This document shows, piece after piece, positions 24,656 through 37,080 of a stretch of 64,000 nt of DNA. Both the position numbers and the translations under genes were made by a program. Below the pieces are notes generated by a model, which was given only the letters and a program-made list of their open reading frames with translations, did no database searches and was not told where the DNA came from. How positions within the stretch are numbered: the first letter of the stretch is position 1; every line of letters starts with the position of its first letter. The stretch spans positions 29,515,340 through 29,579,339 of the forward strand of contig CM049322.1 of assembly GCA_026874595.1 (NCBI GenBank), given 5' to 3'. This stretch comes from Sipunculus nudus. Lineage: Eukaryota > Annelida > Sipuncula > Golfingiida > Sipunculidae.

Positions 24656-27600
24656 CGAGAATATATGTGGCATTACATAAAAAAACAATGCATCCCTCCC
24701 ACACAGTTCATTCTTTAGTGCCGCTTCAATGAGTGGGCTTAAACCAAATTAAGAGTTGATTAGATCCGTAAAACCGAATGCTTTTAATGGTTGTAATATT
24801 ATATCAGGGGAGGGACCCGAAACCCTTTCGAACCGCCTCGAAAAAATTCCCTCGGAGGCCTGTCTGTATCCCCAACAGACATCAAAACTTTAGTACAAGC
24901 TTGGCCGTCTTCAAGCCCTATACATATACTAATCTCAGCGCTTTATCAGTGTGGTGACAGGGGAAAAGGATAGCGGATTTATTAGCATATGACCATAAGT
25001 ATAAAAGGCACATAACTACTGGGAAACGTCTAAGAAAACAAGCAAACATAACACATCGTCGGTATCCGATATACCTCATACTTTGAACAAAACAAAGGTC
25101 TTCGGTATGATAGAGTACATATGTCCCCAACTTCAAGTATATTTTCTATCAGACCTAACACATTAGACATAAGTTCTGTTTGCCTCAGTAAATATTTTAA
25201 CTGTTAAGGAAAATGACATTTTATTACTGAAACGTGGTACATCTATAACAAATCTCTAAACAAGTAGGCACAGAGGTATATTGTTTATATAAATGTCCGT
25301 TACCCTTGTCGTACTCAGTCTGAGTGCTACCTAATTGACAGTACCTCGTTAAATAGGCTGTCACTGATAAACGCCATATTTAAGGTATCATTAGTGTATG
25401 AGGAAGAGTTCATGTTTATAAATTGTACGAAAATTGAATATAAGGCAGGGTCTATAAACTTGGTTCTTGTTTTCATGGCTTTAGCACTGAGTAAAGATGG
25501 ATTCTGATAAGGGAGGCATGATGTGAATATATCATGACATTATCATTGATTACCTTCTCATTGAATAAAGAGCCAACGTATAAAACAAAACGCTGCATGT
25601 TTAAGAGCGTTCTGTTTTTCATTATAATTATAGCTAGTTTAAGTGTGTCACATATAATTCATTAGGTGGTCCGCTTAGGAGAAAATATATGACGTGAGTC
25701 ATATAAACCTAACAAAGTGAGTCAAAAGTAGTTTAAACGCCTTTAACACGAGATACTATGCACACGTTAAAACACATACAATAATCCGCGGAATGGAAAA
25801 TCATGGTAGAAAGTAAGGCTTATTAAGGCCCGTCATAAAATGTAATTAATGCATGACCGAAAAGTATTTAATAAATTTTTGACCTGATGTAAGTACACTG
25901 AACAACAGACACGAGTTTACAACATCATTTAAACATAGAGAAAAATATCATCTTGACAGTTTAGATCAGTATGAGTGTCTTGAATCTTCCCTCCCGTGCA
26001 GCCGGCCTACACCTCACTATATAATTCATTCACATATTATATCATGTGTCCAAAATTTCATATGAGAGGTACAATATATAAGAAGCAACTATGGTATATT
26101 AAGTTTATTTGTACCAACTTTTCAGATTGGTAAATATTGTGGTTCCGGGGATCATGAAAGTAATCAAAAATGAATGTTAACATAACAAAAAGAATAACTA
26201 CTACGCTTTTTATTATTATTGCTTTATATGATGCTCGAGTCAGTTAATTTGATATTTACAATATGTACATTTTCACTTGTATATAATAAAATTAGTACCT
26301 TCGAGCCTTAAGTGGTGTCGAAACTTGTTAATTATTATAAATAATTTTATCAAAGAAAACATTACACATAGAAAAAAGTTGTTACGAAAAAAATCATAAT
26401 AACAACAACAAAGTTTATGTATGACTCCGTTAACATGAACAAATAACATAAGCAAAAATGGCTAATGCCAGAGAATCAAATGGATTTCTCTAAATACTAA
26501 CGAGCAGGCCTTATTTAGGAACCACTATGTGAGAAAAAAGGAAATGGGTCTGAAGTATTTTTACGTTAAATAACATGTACACTAAATAAGGGATTGGAAT
26601 CAATTAAATGTGTTTGCATAATATATCTTTTTAGGATTACTTCTGAACTGAAAAGGGACTGAATTGTAATTGAAATGAAATGGATGTATGATCTGGATTG
26701 AATTGATAAAAATTTAATAGGACATTAGATTGCAAACTTATTTGGATTTAGGTTTTCAGACTCAGATTAACTATTCCAGATGTCAAATTTTCTTATGTCA
26801 GAGTTGAGTTGCTCTTGTCTTGGATTTGTGGTTTAAATCAAGCACAGATGACTTTAAAGTTTGTGACAAGATTAACACATATATCTAAGCATCAGGCGTT
26901 GAAGAATCTTTATAATTTGCTCATGAACATAACAAAGTGATAATAAAAAGAGATTATCATCCCCTTTTTTATTCTCATCACAATTCAATAAACTTAGGCA
27001 CATCCTAAGACCAAAACACACATAAAACAAAAACAGTTGAAACCTTAATATAGGTCTATGAGGTACTCAAATGAACAAGGAACATTTCAATAATCACAGT
27101 CAATAATGTTTGATATATCTGTTTTAAGGAAACATTCTAAGGACATGTGTAATGCACAAACACAAGGAGACTTAATCTTGAATAAACTGAATATTTACAT
27201 TCTGTTAAGCAGTCATGAATATGTACATGCCGTTGCCCGAATAACATCCTAGTGGAACTTTTTACCAAAGGAGGCTATCAAGATATGCGTAATTGGTGCT
27301 TGTATGAAAGTGACATATCGGCCACCACCCCTCTCCATTTTTCCGCTTTTTCATAAATTGGATTTGCACGAGGTAGGAATACAATATTATGGCCCTTGGG
27401 CAACTTGTTGCGGCGTGAAGCGCAAGTGCCCCTCCGGGATACACATAATCCCTGAGGAAAATAATGAAAAATAGACCAGTCACTTAGCGTGGAACATACC
27501 TGGACCAGCTAAGTGTCATGTTCTCTGGTATTTGGATACCTCCGAAATAATTGGGGTTGTTAATCACGGCGGCGTGACGTCGTGTTGCGCTGCACGTGTA

Positions 27601-28480
27601 GCGTCGAGACCCAGATGTAACGGCTGGCATTGTCTCCCTGACGTTTGGGTCACTTGGTGAAATACAAGGTGCCATTTACCTGTCCTTTTCCCTAGTCACG
27701 ATTTATGGCGTTGTAAAGCACTTTCTATTTGACACCTGAGATATAACAACCTTTTGTCTCCCTCCTAATTACCTTCAACTTAAAAAAGACCTATCGTGGA
27801 TACAGCCAATATCTCAAATTTTGGTTAAAAAATGGAAAAGTTTAAAACCCCAAAAAATACACACATACATGTCTTTGTGTTTCCCGATTCTCATATCACA
27901 AACTCATTAATTTGATTTAATAAGATAGGTCCAATCTTGTGCATGGATGTGCTATATGGTCTGAAGGAAAGGAAGAAAAATTAGTTCATAAAACTATATT
28001 CTTCTGTTAAACAGACAGGTACGGAAAGTAAAAAAGAACTTTGGTGTACTTTTTTTCTTAACTTTACTATTTGTGTCCCTCTGACAAAGTCACATTGTGC
28101 TGTTGTCAGAAAGCACTTCTGCCAAGAAACCTGGCTATATATTGGCATACCGGTTTACTGCCGTGATCAGAGATTGAATGAAGGATATGAAAATAAACAT
28201 AAAACATACCCAGAGAGAGGGCAATGAGCCACGAGCTAGCAGGGATATGGAGGTTATACCTTGTTTGTATGAATTAACCTTTTAAACTTCCTCTTTCGCC
28301 AGGTAGGGCGTATATTTACATAACTCAGCCTGACATACTTACGTCACCACATACAATAGTCAAGTCTCTGTTGAAACATGATTGAGTGGCCAAATAACTT
28401 ATGGAATCCATTGAACCGCATGTTATATTGATCAGCTTACAAACTCTTATCTCTGACAAAACTTGACTGCAGCTGTTTAC
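21760..28480. repeat. Segmental duplication, copy B
   Basis: Counterpart of copy A (14098-19990). The best block is 27060-27270 against 18345-18560, sharing GGAGACTTAATCTTGAATAA and GCCCGAATAACATCCTAGTG. Copy B alone has an insertion of about 1.45 kb (about 23420-24880) that includes an AT microsatellite. The conserved stretches look non-coding: reading frames differ and stops are frequent. Confidence 0.75.
24609..24655. repeat. (AT)n microsatellite
   Basis: Two AT tracts separated by a single C, within the copy-B-specific insertion. Confidence 0.95.
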
Positions 28481-31400
28481 CATGCTCTCAAAGGCTCCAT
28501 TTAATGTTTCCATGCTGTGTTATGTTGAAATTTAAAAAAAAAAACGCCTACGTGAGCATTTAAATTGGTCTGAGACCAATGAGATACATATGAGAGAAAG
28601 AATTAGGGAAAATGAGAAACAGACCTCGGGAGACAATTTGGTTTTGTTTTGTCCCTCGCCCACAGGTTTAACAAACTCCCCCCCCCCCCCTCTCATACAC
28701 ACACAGCTTCACTTATTTGACCGGCTTGTAAACTACTAACACGACATGGTGAATCCATGGGCGGCGGGGGGGGGGGATGGGGTGATTTTTTAGTGTTATA
28801 TCAATGAAAATCGGAATCATTACTTATTTCAATCAATATCTTCCAGGAATCAATATCAAAACATGAAAACCAGAGTTCTGAGAAAAAAGTTTCCTGCGCT
28901 TAAAATCGTTACGTGGATGTAATAACGTAAAAGCTCTTAAGAACAAGAGGGTAATTGTCAGTGCGCCAGGAAAATACTTCATTCTGAGTGACATGTATCT
29001 ATCGGGTCTCTCCACACAAATAACTCTCTTAAATATGGTATAAATACCACAAACAAACGAGTGGAGTAGGTTTTCAAGAGGTAAACTGTCTCTCCTTGAC
29101 CAACATAAATTATTGGATATAAATCAGAGTAATTTTCCAAGTACGTTAAACAAATGATACCATTGACATGTGCATAGTAAAATGTGTACACATGATGTTA
29201 CATTAAACATGATGTTATATTAAAATATGATGATATATACTGATAAGTGTGCTAACCTAGGAAATGAAATCAAGTCTTTTTGATCTAAAGGAAAGCGGAC
29301 AAACCCAACTTTATACATATATTTACATATAGCTTTGTTTCAAAATGACATGGGTATGGTTCTTTTCAAAACATAAGAAAGAAAACGTATACATAATTAA
29401 TATAAGTCCGGTGAAAATGGCCTAATTAAACATGAGTAAGAGACAAGCAACGGTGGTCGATCTATAAGGTTTGTATTTTAATAGGCTGCGGTTGAATGTA
29501 TTTATTTCACTAGGTGGCAGTGTATCTATCTTCAAAGATCAGACACATGCCATTGCCATCCATTAGATCTGCAAGGAAGGAGGAATTTTTGAGGAAATCG
29601 GCCGTTAGGTATCACTCTCGGTCCCGCGCTTCATACTATTCCTTTCTGTGCAGCGCCCAATGAACAAAAAGGGGTCAATCTCATATTGTTTTCGCACAGG
29701 GCCTTGCAGTATAAACACAGCTGGCCTGCTGGCAAAACAGTGTAAACGTATAACAGACAAACACAGAGAAGGTTTTATGAACCCCACACTCTTGATCCTG
29801 CAAGCGAGAAGTGTGTCACGTCACCAGGTGTTATCAGCAGACGACACCTGTTACGGCCGCCATTTTATGTAAACGCACACAAAATGGTAGCCAGAGGGAA
29901 ACATGGGGCCTATGATAAGAGTCTCTTCAAAACAGCTATGTTATTTACAGTCTTCGTGTTTACAGATACTTGACCTAACATGTGGGTTTGTTCTCATGAT
30001 ACAGACCTACGGGGAACTTCTTTTTGTTTGGATTCATCGAAGCTCAAGTATAAGGGGGGGGGGGCGGTTATAGCGACATATCTCCTTTTTCAGGTTTAGC
30101 TATAAAAATTTATTCAAGGTGTTTGTCCACAACTTGCCAGGGAAATATTACCTGGAAATTCTTAGTTTCAGTAAACATGAAGGTTTAGCATGTCTTATGA
30201 AACAAGTAATTAACCTGCTCCCTGCAGTTTAATATCACTTTATAGTGACAAAATCCTACAGTAAATGTTCACCAGTTAAATGACGTATGTTTATTATTGA
30301 CCGACAAATGACAATGCCCAGATTTAATCTGAAAAATTTGAAAAAAAACTGACACAAGCGACCTCTGTCGGCTACTCTGAACACTGGTTATAGGTCTGTC
30401 AGGCTTGGTTTAGGGGGGGGGGGTCTCCCGAAAGAAAGAGCTCCTCCAGTCATGGATATATGTTATGTTGATTCAACGTTCAAGTAAAATGAATATGTTT
30501 AATTGTGATTCTGTGTCTGTAACGAGGATGAGATTATCATTCAGCCGCTGTTGGAAAACATTAAAATTACCGGTATGTTTATTCTACATTTATCGATCTA
30601 ATGCTCTTAATCAGCATTTATCGGGTACATCTTATATAGGTCAGTAAATTTTAGAGGCAAATGGACGGAATAGTCGTAAAATAACGTTTCATTAATCGTG
30701 ATTTATAGTACATTTATTTTCCGCTCGATATTTACACTGTTACTGAATTTGATCTCACATACAACACTTTCAAATTGTAAATACTGTGCTAATTTTTTTT
30801 ATTGAAAATAAACGGTTGTTGGCCTATGTATACAGAACAATTATGGGAAAATAATTGGCATCGGTCGAAGAGGAATCACATCGAATTTTGACAGTAGAAT
30901 AATAACCAGTTAGCGCGTAAATTAAAGTATGGATTTAATATGTTTTCAACAACTATGGGATAATAAAAAAAAGAACACATGCTTCGTCGAGCCTAATGCA
31001 GCCCTGACATCTGGTGGACAATTCCATAAACAGGATAAATTCCGCTGAATATGGCAAGCATGTTTTATGTCACAAAAACAGTGAGGTATGGCAATGTATT
31101 CAGAAACGTACGCTCCCGAGGCAGCGGAAATCTTGCGCTTCTAAAGAAGCAACCGATTCTCACGCTGCCAGCTTTGACCGTTTATGATATATTTAGACAC
31201 CAGATGGCGGTTCGTTGTCCACTGAAATAAACGTGCGTATGATATGACAAGCAGCCAATCAGATGCCAATAAACAAACACACGACAGGCATCCTGGCTCC
31301 GCCCATTGCTGCGCTTCAAGCGCCGCTTGATGAGTTTTTGGTCGAATTTAAATTGCTCCCTCTGCATTCTCGCATCATCGACCGATTCGATTATGACATT

Positions 31401-32250
31401 ATGACTGTGTTAGCGTAGCCATGTATCTGTTGTCTGCAGAACTGAAACCAGCCAGCGAGGTGTGCACGCAGCCTTTTTTGTTACGTTTCGTTTGAATTAC
31501 AGCTCACCGGCCGAGCATCCTATGTGCCCAAAGCCCTAAGCAAACCACGTCAGGGGCAATTCTCTCTGAGCCTGTGGCCTGTTCAGACGGTTACGCTGGG
31601 GGATGAGCTGTCACTCAAAAAGAAATGAATATGATTGGCTCCGTTTATCCTCGCTTGGCTTTGTCTTCCAGCACAAGGTCTCATCTGATTGGACAAAAAT
31701 ACAGTGCTCCCCTCTGGTGTTGCAATTCAGGATACGAGGTCATAACAAACAGCGCCTTACAATATAGGTAGTAGCCCTATTGGTAAAGCGCTGTGTAAAG
31801 AGCGTATCAGAAACGGGGAATGCGTAAGTTTTTTTTTTTTTTATTTAACCCGTAAATGTGTACCCGAATCTGGATAAGAGAGTTGAATCATTTCAAAACA
31901 AAAAATATGAATCCCTTTTTATGGAATAATGCATAACTTTGATTCATAGATACAAATAAAAAGACTTTTCTCTCTTGTTGTCTAATTGGGAAAGTTTCAA
32001 TAGCAGTTAATATGTTACTACGTTTTCACCATTTACTGATGATGAAATCTAAATATTAAATGACTAAACAGCTCTCTATATGACGCTGTTCTTTTGTCTT
32101 TATCATTACCGTTCTTTCTATTAATGATTCTATTCACTGAATACTTCTGTTTCTTTGTGGTTTTATTATATATCTGGCTTTTTGCTTCTAATTAAATTAT
32201 AAACCTATTTATTTTACATGGATTATACAATTAGTTAATATATGACTAAT
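28481..32250. other. No gene recognised; includes a CCAAT-rich, GC-richer patch
   Basis: Short open frames here carry no recognisable family. Between 31250 and 31700 the base composition is richer in G+C and CCAAT/ATTGG boxes occur at about 31255, 31634 and 31688. A CCGCCATTTT motif, the known YY1 core, is at about 29857. These are compatible with regulatory DNA but nothing more can be said. Confidence 0.3.
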
Positions 32251-32253
32251 CGA

Positions 32254-32465
32254 GGCACTCTCCATGGCTCGGTTGGTGACGATTGGTGGTGCCTATAAGT
32301 AGAGGAAACCGGAGAACCCGGAGAACACCACCGGCCTTGGACGGGCCGCTACAACCGATTCTCACAGCCACCCCGGGGAGCGTACTCGGGTCGCCAGCTG
32401 AGAAACCCGAGCGTTTTACCACTCCACTGTCCGACTCCCCGATACGAACTCGTAACACACTCTAA
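32254..32465 (-). mobile_element. tRNA-derived SINE-like element
   Basis: A GC-rich island in AT-rich surroundings. On the - strand it opens with GGAGTGGTAAAACGCTCGGG, similar to a tRNA A box and D arm. Further on it has TTCTCCGGGTTCTCCGGTTT, a motif that recurs in dispersed repeats of fish and marine invertebrates. Several overlapping open frames in it are artefacts of this composition. I did not find a clean B box or a poly-A tail. Confidence 0.5.
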
Positions 32466-32939
32466 AATGACAAGGAAAAAGGTGTGCATGCGTGTGTGTA
32501 TCGGATAAAGCGTACGCGTGTATTGTTCCACTGTACATTAAGTAGTCGTGAATGCTCATAAATGGTGAGGCCGAAACATGGATGCACGCCATTAGATATG
32601 ACACCGTGTAATTGTTCCATCAGACACGTGTAAGTAAACACCAATTGACATATGTACGATATATAAACTTCAAAATAAATTTAACTATTACTTTTCCATG
32701 GTCCTCTGTTTGTGTCTGATATAATAATTGTGTTATTGTACAAAGACACCCTTTGATAATCTTTGTGTTCACCCGCACCCAGCCATCCCTCCCCCGCTTT
32801 TCAATTTGGAAATGACTTGATAACCTACTTTGAGATATAACATCGAAAACTTAAAAAAAATGGAAGCATAGTAATGGTAACATGGTAATGAATAGATCTT
32901 AAAGACGGTGCAGATATGTTCCATTTCTGACAACGACTC

Positions 32940-33360
32940 TGTTTGCTGTCAATTAAAATAAATTAAACAAATCTTCAGATCTGTTGTGTACTTTCTTTCA
33001 ACGCCTATCATGTGCTGGACAAACTCCGTTGTGACTCAGCGTATTGGTTAATCACCCCGCATGTTTGTTGAGTTTCTGACAGCATGTCCTGCACTTTTTT
33101 TTTTTTTGACAATAGCCAACGTGTACAGAATGGCTTGTTCCCAATGAAATGTATTTAAACTTCTGAGTTAACATTTATACGTTTGTGTTAATTCATCGCT
33201 CGTTGCCTAATGTAAAGATCTCCAGCTGTTTACCAAGATATCGATGTAACAGATGCCCGTTGCTGTTCATTTGCCTATATGACTTGTATCACGATTCAAG
33301 TAGGAATACCAGTCCAAAATAAATGCCTACTTAGTCATGTATTCACCACTAGGTGCCTTC
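32940..33360. repeat. Repeated non-coding block C (paired with 60950-61330)
   Basis: It shares with 60950-61330, in the same orientation, TGTTTGTTGAGTTTCTGAC (one of several blocks), the GTTTACCAAGATAT/ATTTACCACGATAT block and GCTTGTATCACAACT-like endings. The block lies about 6 kb before the receptor start and its partner about 6 kb after the receptor end. Confidence 0.55.
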
Positions 33361-33943
33361 TGGTATGATTGTGTCTTTTTTATGACGAGAAGGTCAAAGT
33401 TTACTGAAAGACGGCCATATCTACAAAATAATATTTAAAGCTTGTAGCTCACTGATAAAAGTGTATAAATATTAATCACGGAATGACTGCTTGAAAAGGA
33501 AATGGAACTGTCTAAATACATATGGAGCCTATAACGAAATAAAGAAGTTACACGGTCACCTAGGACGTATTCCTGCAATCTAAACCAATCAGGCGTGCAT
33601 CGAGATTGTTACCTCTTTATGAAAGAAACGACCACACACATATTAGTTTAAAAAACGTAACGAGTTTAATTCCAGATGTCACCTAAAGAAATACCAGGAA
33701 CCCTAGGTCGCTATTTGGGATAATCCCATTGCCAGCTCGAGTATCAACAGCGGCATGAAACTTACTTTATACTCCAACGTGTTTAATACTCATGTAATAT
33801 GCACTACTTACCTTCGTCACCTGTTATTCACATACTGCCAACAGTATACAATATTAATACCTTGTTGTGACATACAGGGATAATGAATACATGTGATATA
33901 TATTAGATGTATATTTGGTTATATATAGGTATGACGATATTAG

Positions 33944-35950
33944 CTTGAAAGTCATCTGAGCTATAGCAATCACTCTTTGTCCGTCGTCCGTCTGTCATTC
34001 GTGCTGTCGTGCCGTCTGTCCTTCCGTTACCAGGGCACAACCTGTAAAAGCTTCTAACTTAAAATCAGGGAGGTTTCTTAAAATTCTCCGTGGAAACCTG
34101 AAATCAGGTCTCTTTTATCCATATCCTCTTAGCTATGGGGCTCAGAAGTACCCCCTGAATAATCAAAAACTTGATACAAAAGCTCCAGTATTCTTTGCAT
34201 GCATATTTATCATGGAATGTTTCATCACTTCTGCAGACTGGTGACGCAACCTGGATTTTTTTTTTCAAAATTTTACACATGTTTTCTCAATTTTGAGACC
34301 GTAAAAAACGGTCGTCCGTTTACAGGGCTTAAATCGTAACCATTAGACCCAACCTAGAATCTTTTTACTTGACATCCGGAGAGGTCCATGAAAAATCTCC
34401 TTCGAATTCTGAAATTAGGTCTCTGTTACCCATATCCTCTGAACTATGAGGCTCATAAATACCTCCCAGAATAATTAAAAATTTTATACCAAAGCTCCAG
34501 TATCTGAATAACTAATGCATTGATAATGAAATCTTTCATCAGTTCCTGCAGACTGGAGGCGTCACCTGGAAATTTTTCGAATTTTTACGCATTTTATCCT
34601 CTGTTTTTGAGACCTTCAGAGATGCGGTGTACCGTAAACAGGGCAAAAATCGTAACCATTGGACCTAGAATCTTCTAACTTAAAATCCAGGGAGGTCCAT
34701 GAAAAATCTCTTTGGAATTCTGAAATTAGGTCTCTGTTACCCATATCCTCCGAACTATGGGGCTCATAAATACCTCTCAGAAAAATTTTAAAAATTTATA
34801 CCAAAGCTCCAGTATCTGAATAACTAACGCATTGATAATGAAATGTTTCATCAGTTCCTGCAGACTGGAGGCGTCACCTGGAAATTTTTCGAATTTGTAC
34901 GCATTTTATCCTCTGTTTTTGAGACCTTCAGAGGTGCGGTGGACCGTAAACAGGGCAAAAATCGTAACCATTGGACCTAGAATCTTCTAACTTAAAATCC
35001 AGGGAGGTCCATGAAAAATCTCTTTGGAATTCTGAAATAAGGTTTCTGTTACCCATATCCTCTGAGCTATTTGTCTCAGAAATACCCCCCCCCCCCCCCA
35101 GATTAATAAAAAATGATACCAAAGCTCCAGTATTTGAACAACTAATGCATTGATCGCAATGATGCTTTGCATGAATTTTGATAATGGAATGCTTCATCAG
35201 TTCCTGCAGACTGATGGCGCCACATGGATTTTTTCTCGATTTTTGTACGCACTTTTTAGCCCTGTTGACTGAAAATCGTCTGAGCTCTAGCGATCCCCAT
35301 TTGTAAGTTGTTCGGTCGGCCATCTGTACGTTAATAAGGCACAAATCATAACCATAAAGCCTAGAATCATGAACCTGCGAGGTCTTTAAAAGTTCTCCTC
35401 AGAAACCTGATTTTAGTTCACTGTGACCTAAATTTTCGAGTGAAGGAGTCTAGTTAACCCCCAGAATAATTAAATATTTACACACAAATTGCCAGATTCC
35501 TCAGTACCGGCGTGATAGATTGTCATCAAGTCTGGTGTGCTTACAGGTCTCAATGAACCTTAACTACCGGGTATGAATGGTTGCGCCATTTGCATTATCT
35601 TAATTTCCCGAATTTAATCCTGTGTTTCTGAGAACACTAGGTCTGTTAACAAGGCAAAAATCGTACCCGCAAAGGTTCCTCAAAAGTTCGCCCCAGAAAC
35701 CTGAAATTGGGTCAATGTGACCTATATTCTATAGTAACAGGGTGTTTGAGCACCCCAGAAATATTGTAACAATATATACAAATTACCAGATTTCTCAGGA
35801 AAGACTTGATGGCTTGTTATTAATTTTGTGTGGTTATGGGTCTTGATGAACTTGATGCCACCTAAATTATCTTAATAAGTTGCCTGGGCAGGGACATATT
35901 GTCAACATGTCCGTCGGCTGAGCGTTATGACGCTTGGGTGACTTGTTTTG
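33944..35950. repeat. Dispersed element with tandem core units, copy 3 (about 6 units)
   Basis: Six core units, beginning near 34030, 34322, 34638, 34948, 35332 and 35647. Units at 34638 and 34948 are nearly identical over about 310 bp, so the array has expanded recently. It opens with GAAAGTCATCTGAGCTATAG at about 33949 and closes with GGCTGAGCGTTATGACG at about 35920. The open frames found in it, including one of 138 codons on the - strand, are repeat-derived. Confidence 0.88.
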
Positions 35951-36026
35951 TTTAATGCTTAAATATCAAGTGTGTATACTCAGTGACGCAGTTGGGTCAA
36001 GACTGTGACAAGTCTGGTCATATCTG

Positions 36027-37080
36027 TGTTGGACAAGAGCCCGGCGCAAACTGGCTGCGCCGCCAGCCGAGTTCAGACCAAGCCGGGCAGAGCCGAGTTT
36101 ATCAGCTGGTGCAGCCGATATTTCGTTAAGCCGAAGCGAGCCGATTTTGTGCAGCTCAGTTTGGCTTGAGAAAAAAATATACAAAAAGATATATCTTTTA
36201 TAATTAAAAATGCCCGAAACAAATATTCAGGTATTGTTATATTTTGTTTCTTGTCGCTGATAGGAACCGGTGTGATTGTACATAATCAGGAGCAATATCA
36301 TGTCTATTCTTACACACTGTCAGTTCAGTTTTGCTTTATACAAAAGTTTTCAAGTACATACCACCCGAGCACACAGGCTCAGTACCTCGCATACGGCCGT
36401 TTAAGACCTTTTTTTTATGGCTCTGCGTGTTGGTAAACACAGTCCATGTGTGTCTGTTTACCATAACAAGGCCGCGTGACCGGAGGTCCGATTGTGAGCC
36501 GAAACACTCAATGTTTTAGCCAGCTGGAACATGTATTACATTCTTTGGACCAAGTCAGTCACGGCATCTCCTGATTGACATGTGTTGTGGCCGATACACC
36601 CGCTATGTTTATGTTGACAGGTGTGATCGCGCCCGGTCTACTGTGATCAACACTCGTTAACATATTTAAGCAAACGATTTCAGTGCAATATATTGGCAGG
36701 TACAAATTTATTTTAATGGGAGAAGTTATTTTTCGTGTTAATCCAACATGCCTTATAGGTGATTTGGCCCCTTTTAATGATGAACTTGATGGCTCATGAA
36801 ACCAGGAAGATAAATACACTCGATATTTAATACTTAATGTAAAGCTAGTTAAATGTAAAATGAATGCAATATGTCACACGTAATACACATAACTTGTTGA
36901 AATAAAACGAGTCCTTTGTGACATCGTCGTATGAACAGGCTTTCAGGTAAGTTTCAGCCTGCCCGAATTTTTCAAGCCTAGTCATGCCACAAAACTCGGC
37001 TTAATACTAAAGTCAGCAATCCTTTTGTCCAAGCCAGCCGCATTTGCGTGGCTAACACGGCTCCGGGCTCTATGTTTGAC
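36027..37080. mobile_element. hAT-like non-autonomous DNA transposon, about 1.04 kb
   Basis: The body at 36035-37072 starts AAGAGCCCGG and ends in the inverse of TAGAGCCCGG, fitting the YAGNG-type ends of hAT elements. It is flanked by TGTTGGAC (36027-36034) and TGTTTGAC (37073-37080), 8-bp target duplications with one mismatch. Subterminal regions repeat AGCCGAG-like words on both sides in inverted sense. There is no transposase frame; the interior is AT-rich and unrecognised. Confidence 0.65.

Noticed and set aside
24326-24688. 120-codon - strand open frame with Tyr-Ile repeats
   Set aside because: Its N-terminal part is a translated AT microsatellite and the rest has no family signature.
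31760-31830. tRNA-like words near 31770 (TAGTAGCCCTATTGGTAAAG)
   Set aside because: No complete cloverleaf or B box could be formed.
32246-32644. Cluster of overlapping 60-70 codon open frames on both strands
   Set aside because: They sit mainly on the SINE-like GC-rich element, where stop codons are rare by composition.
34928-35344. 138-codon open frame on the - strand
   Set aside because: It lies wholly inside the tandem-core repeat array and similar frames in sister units are broken.
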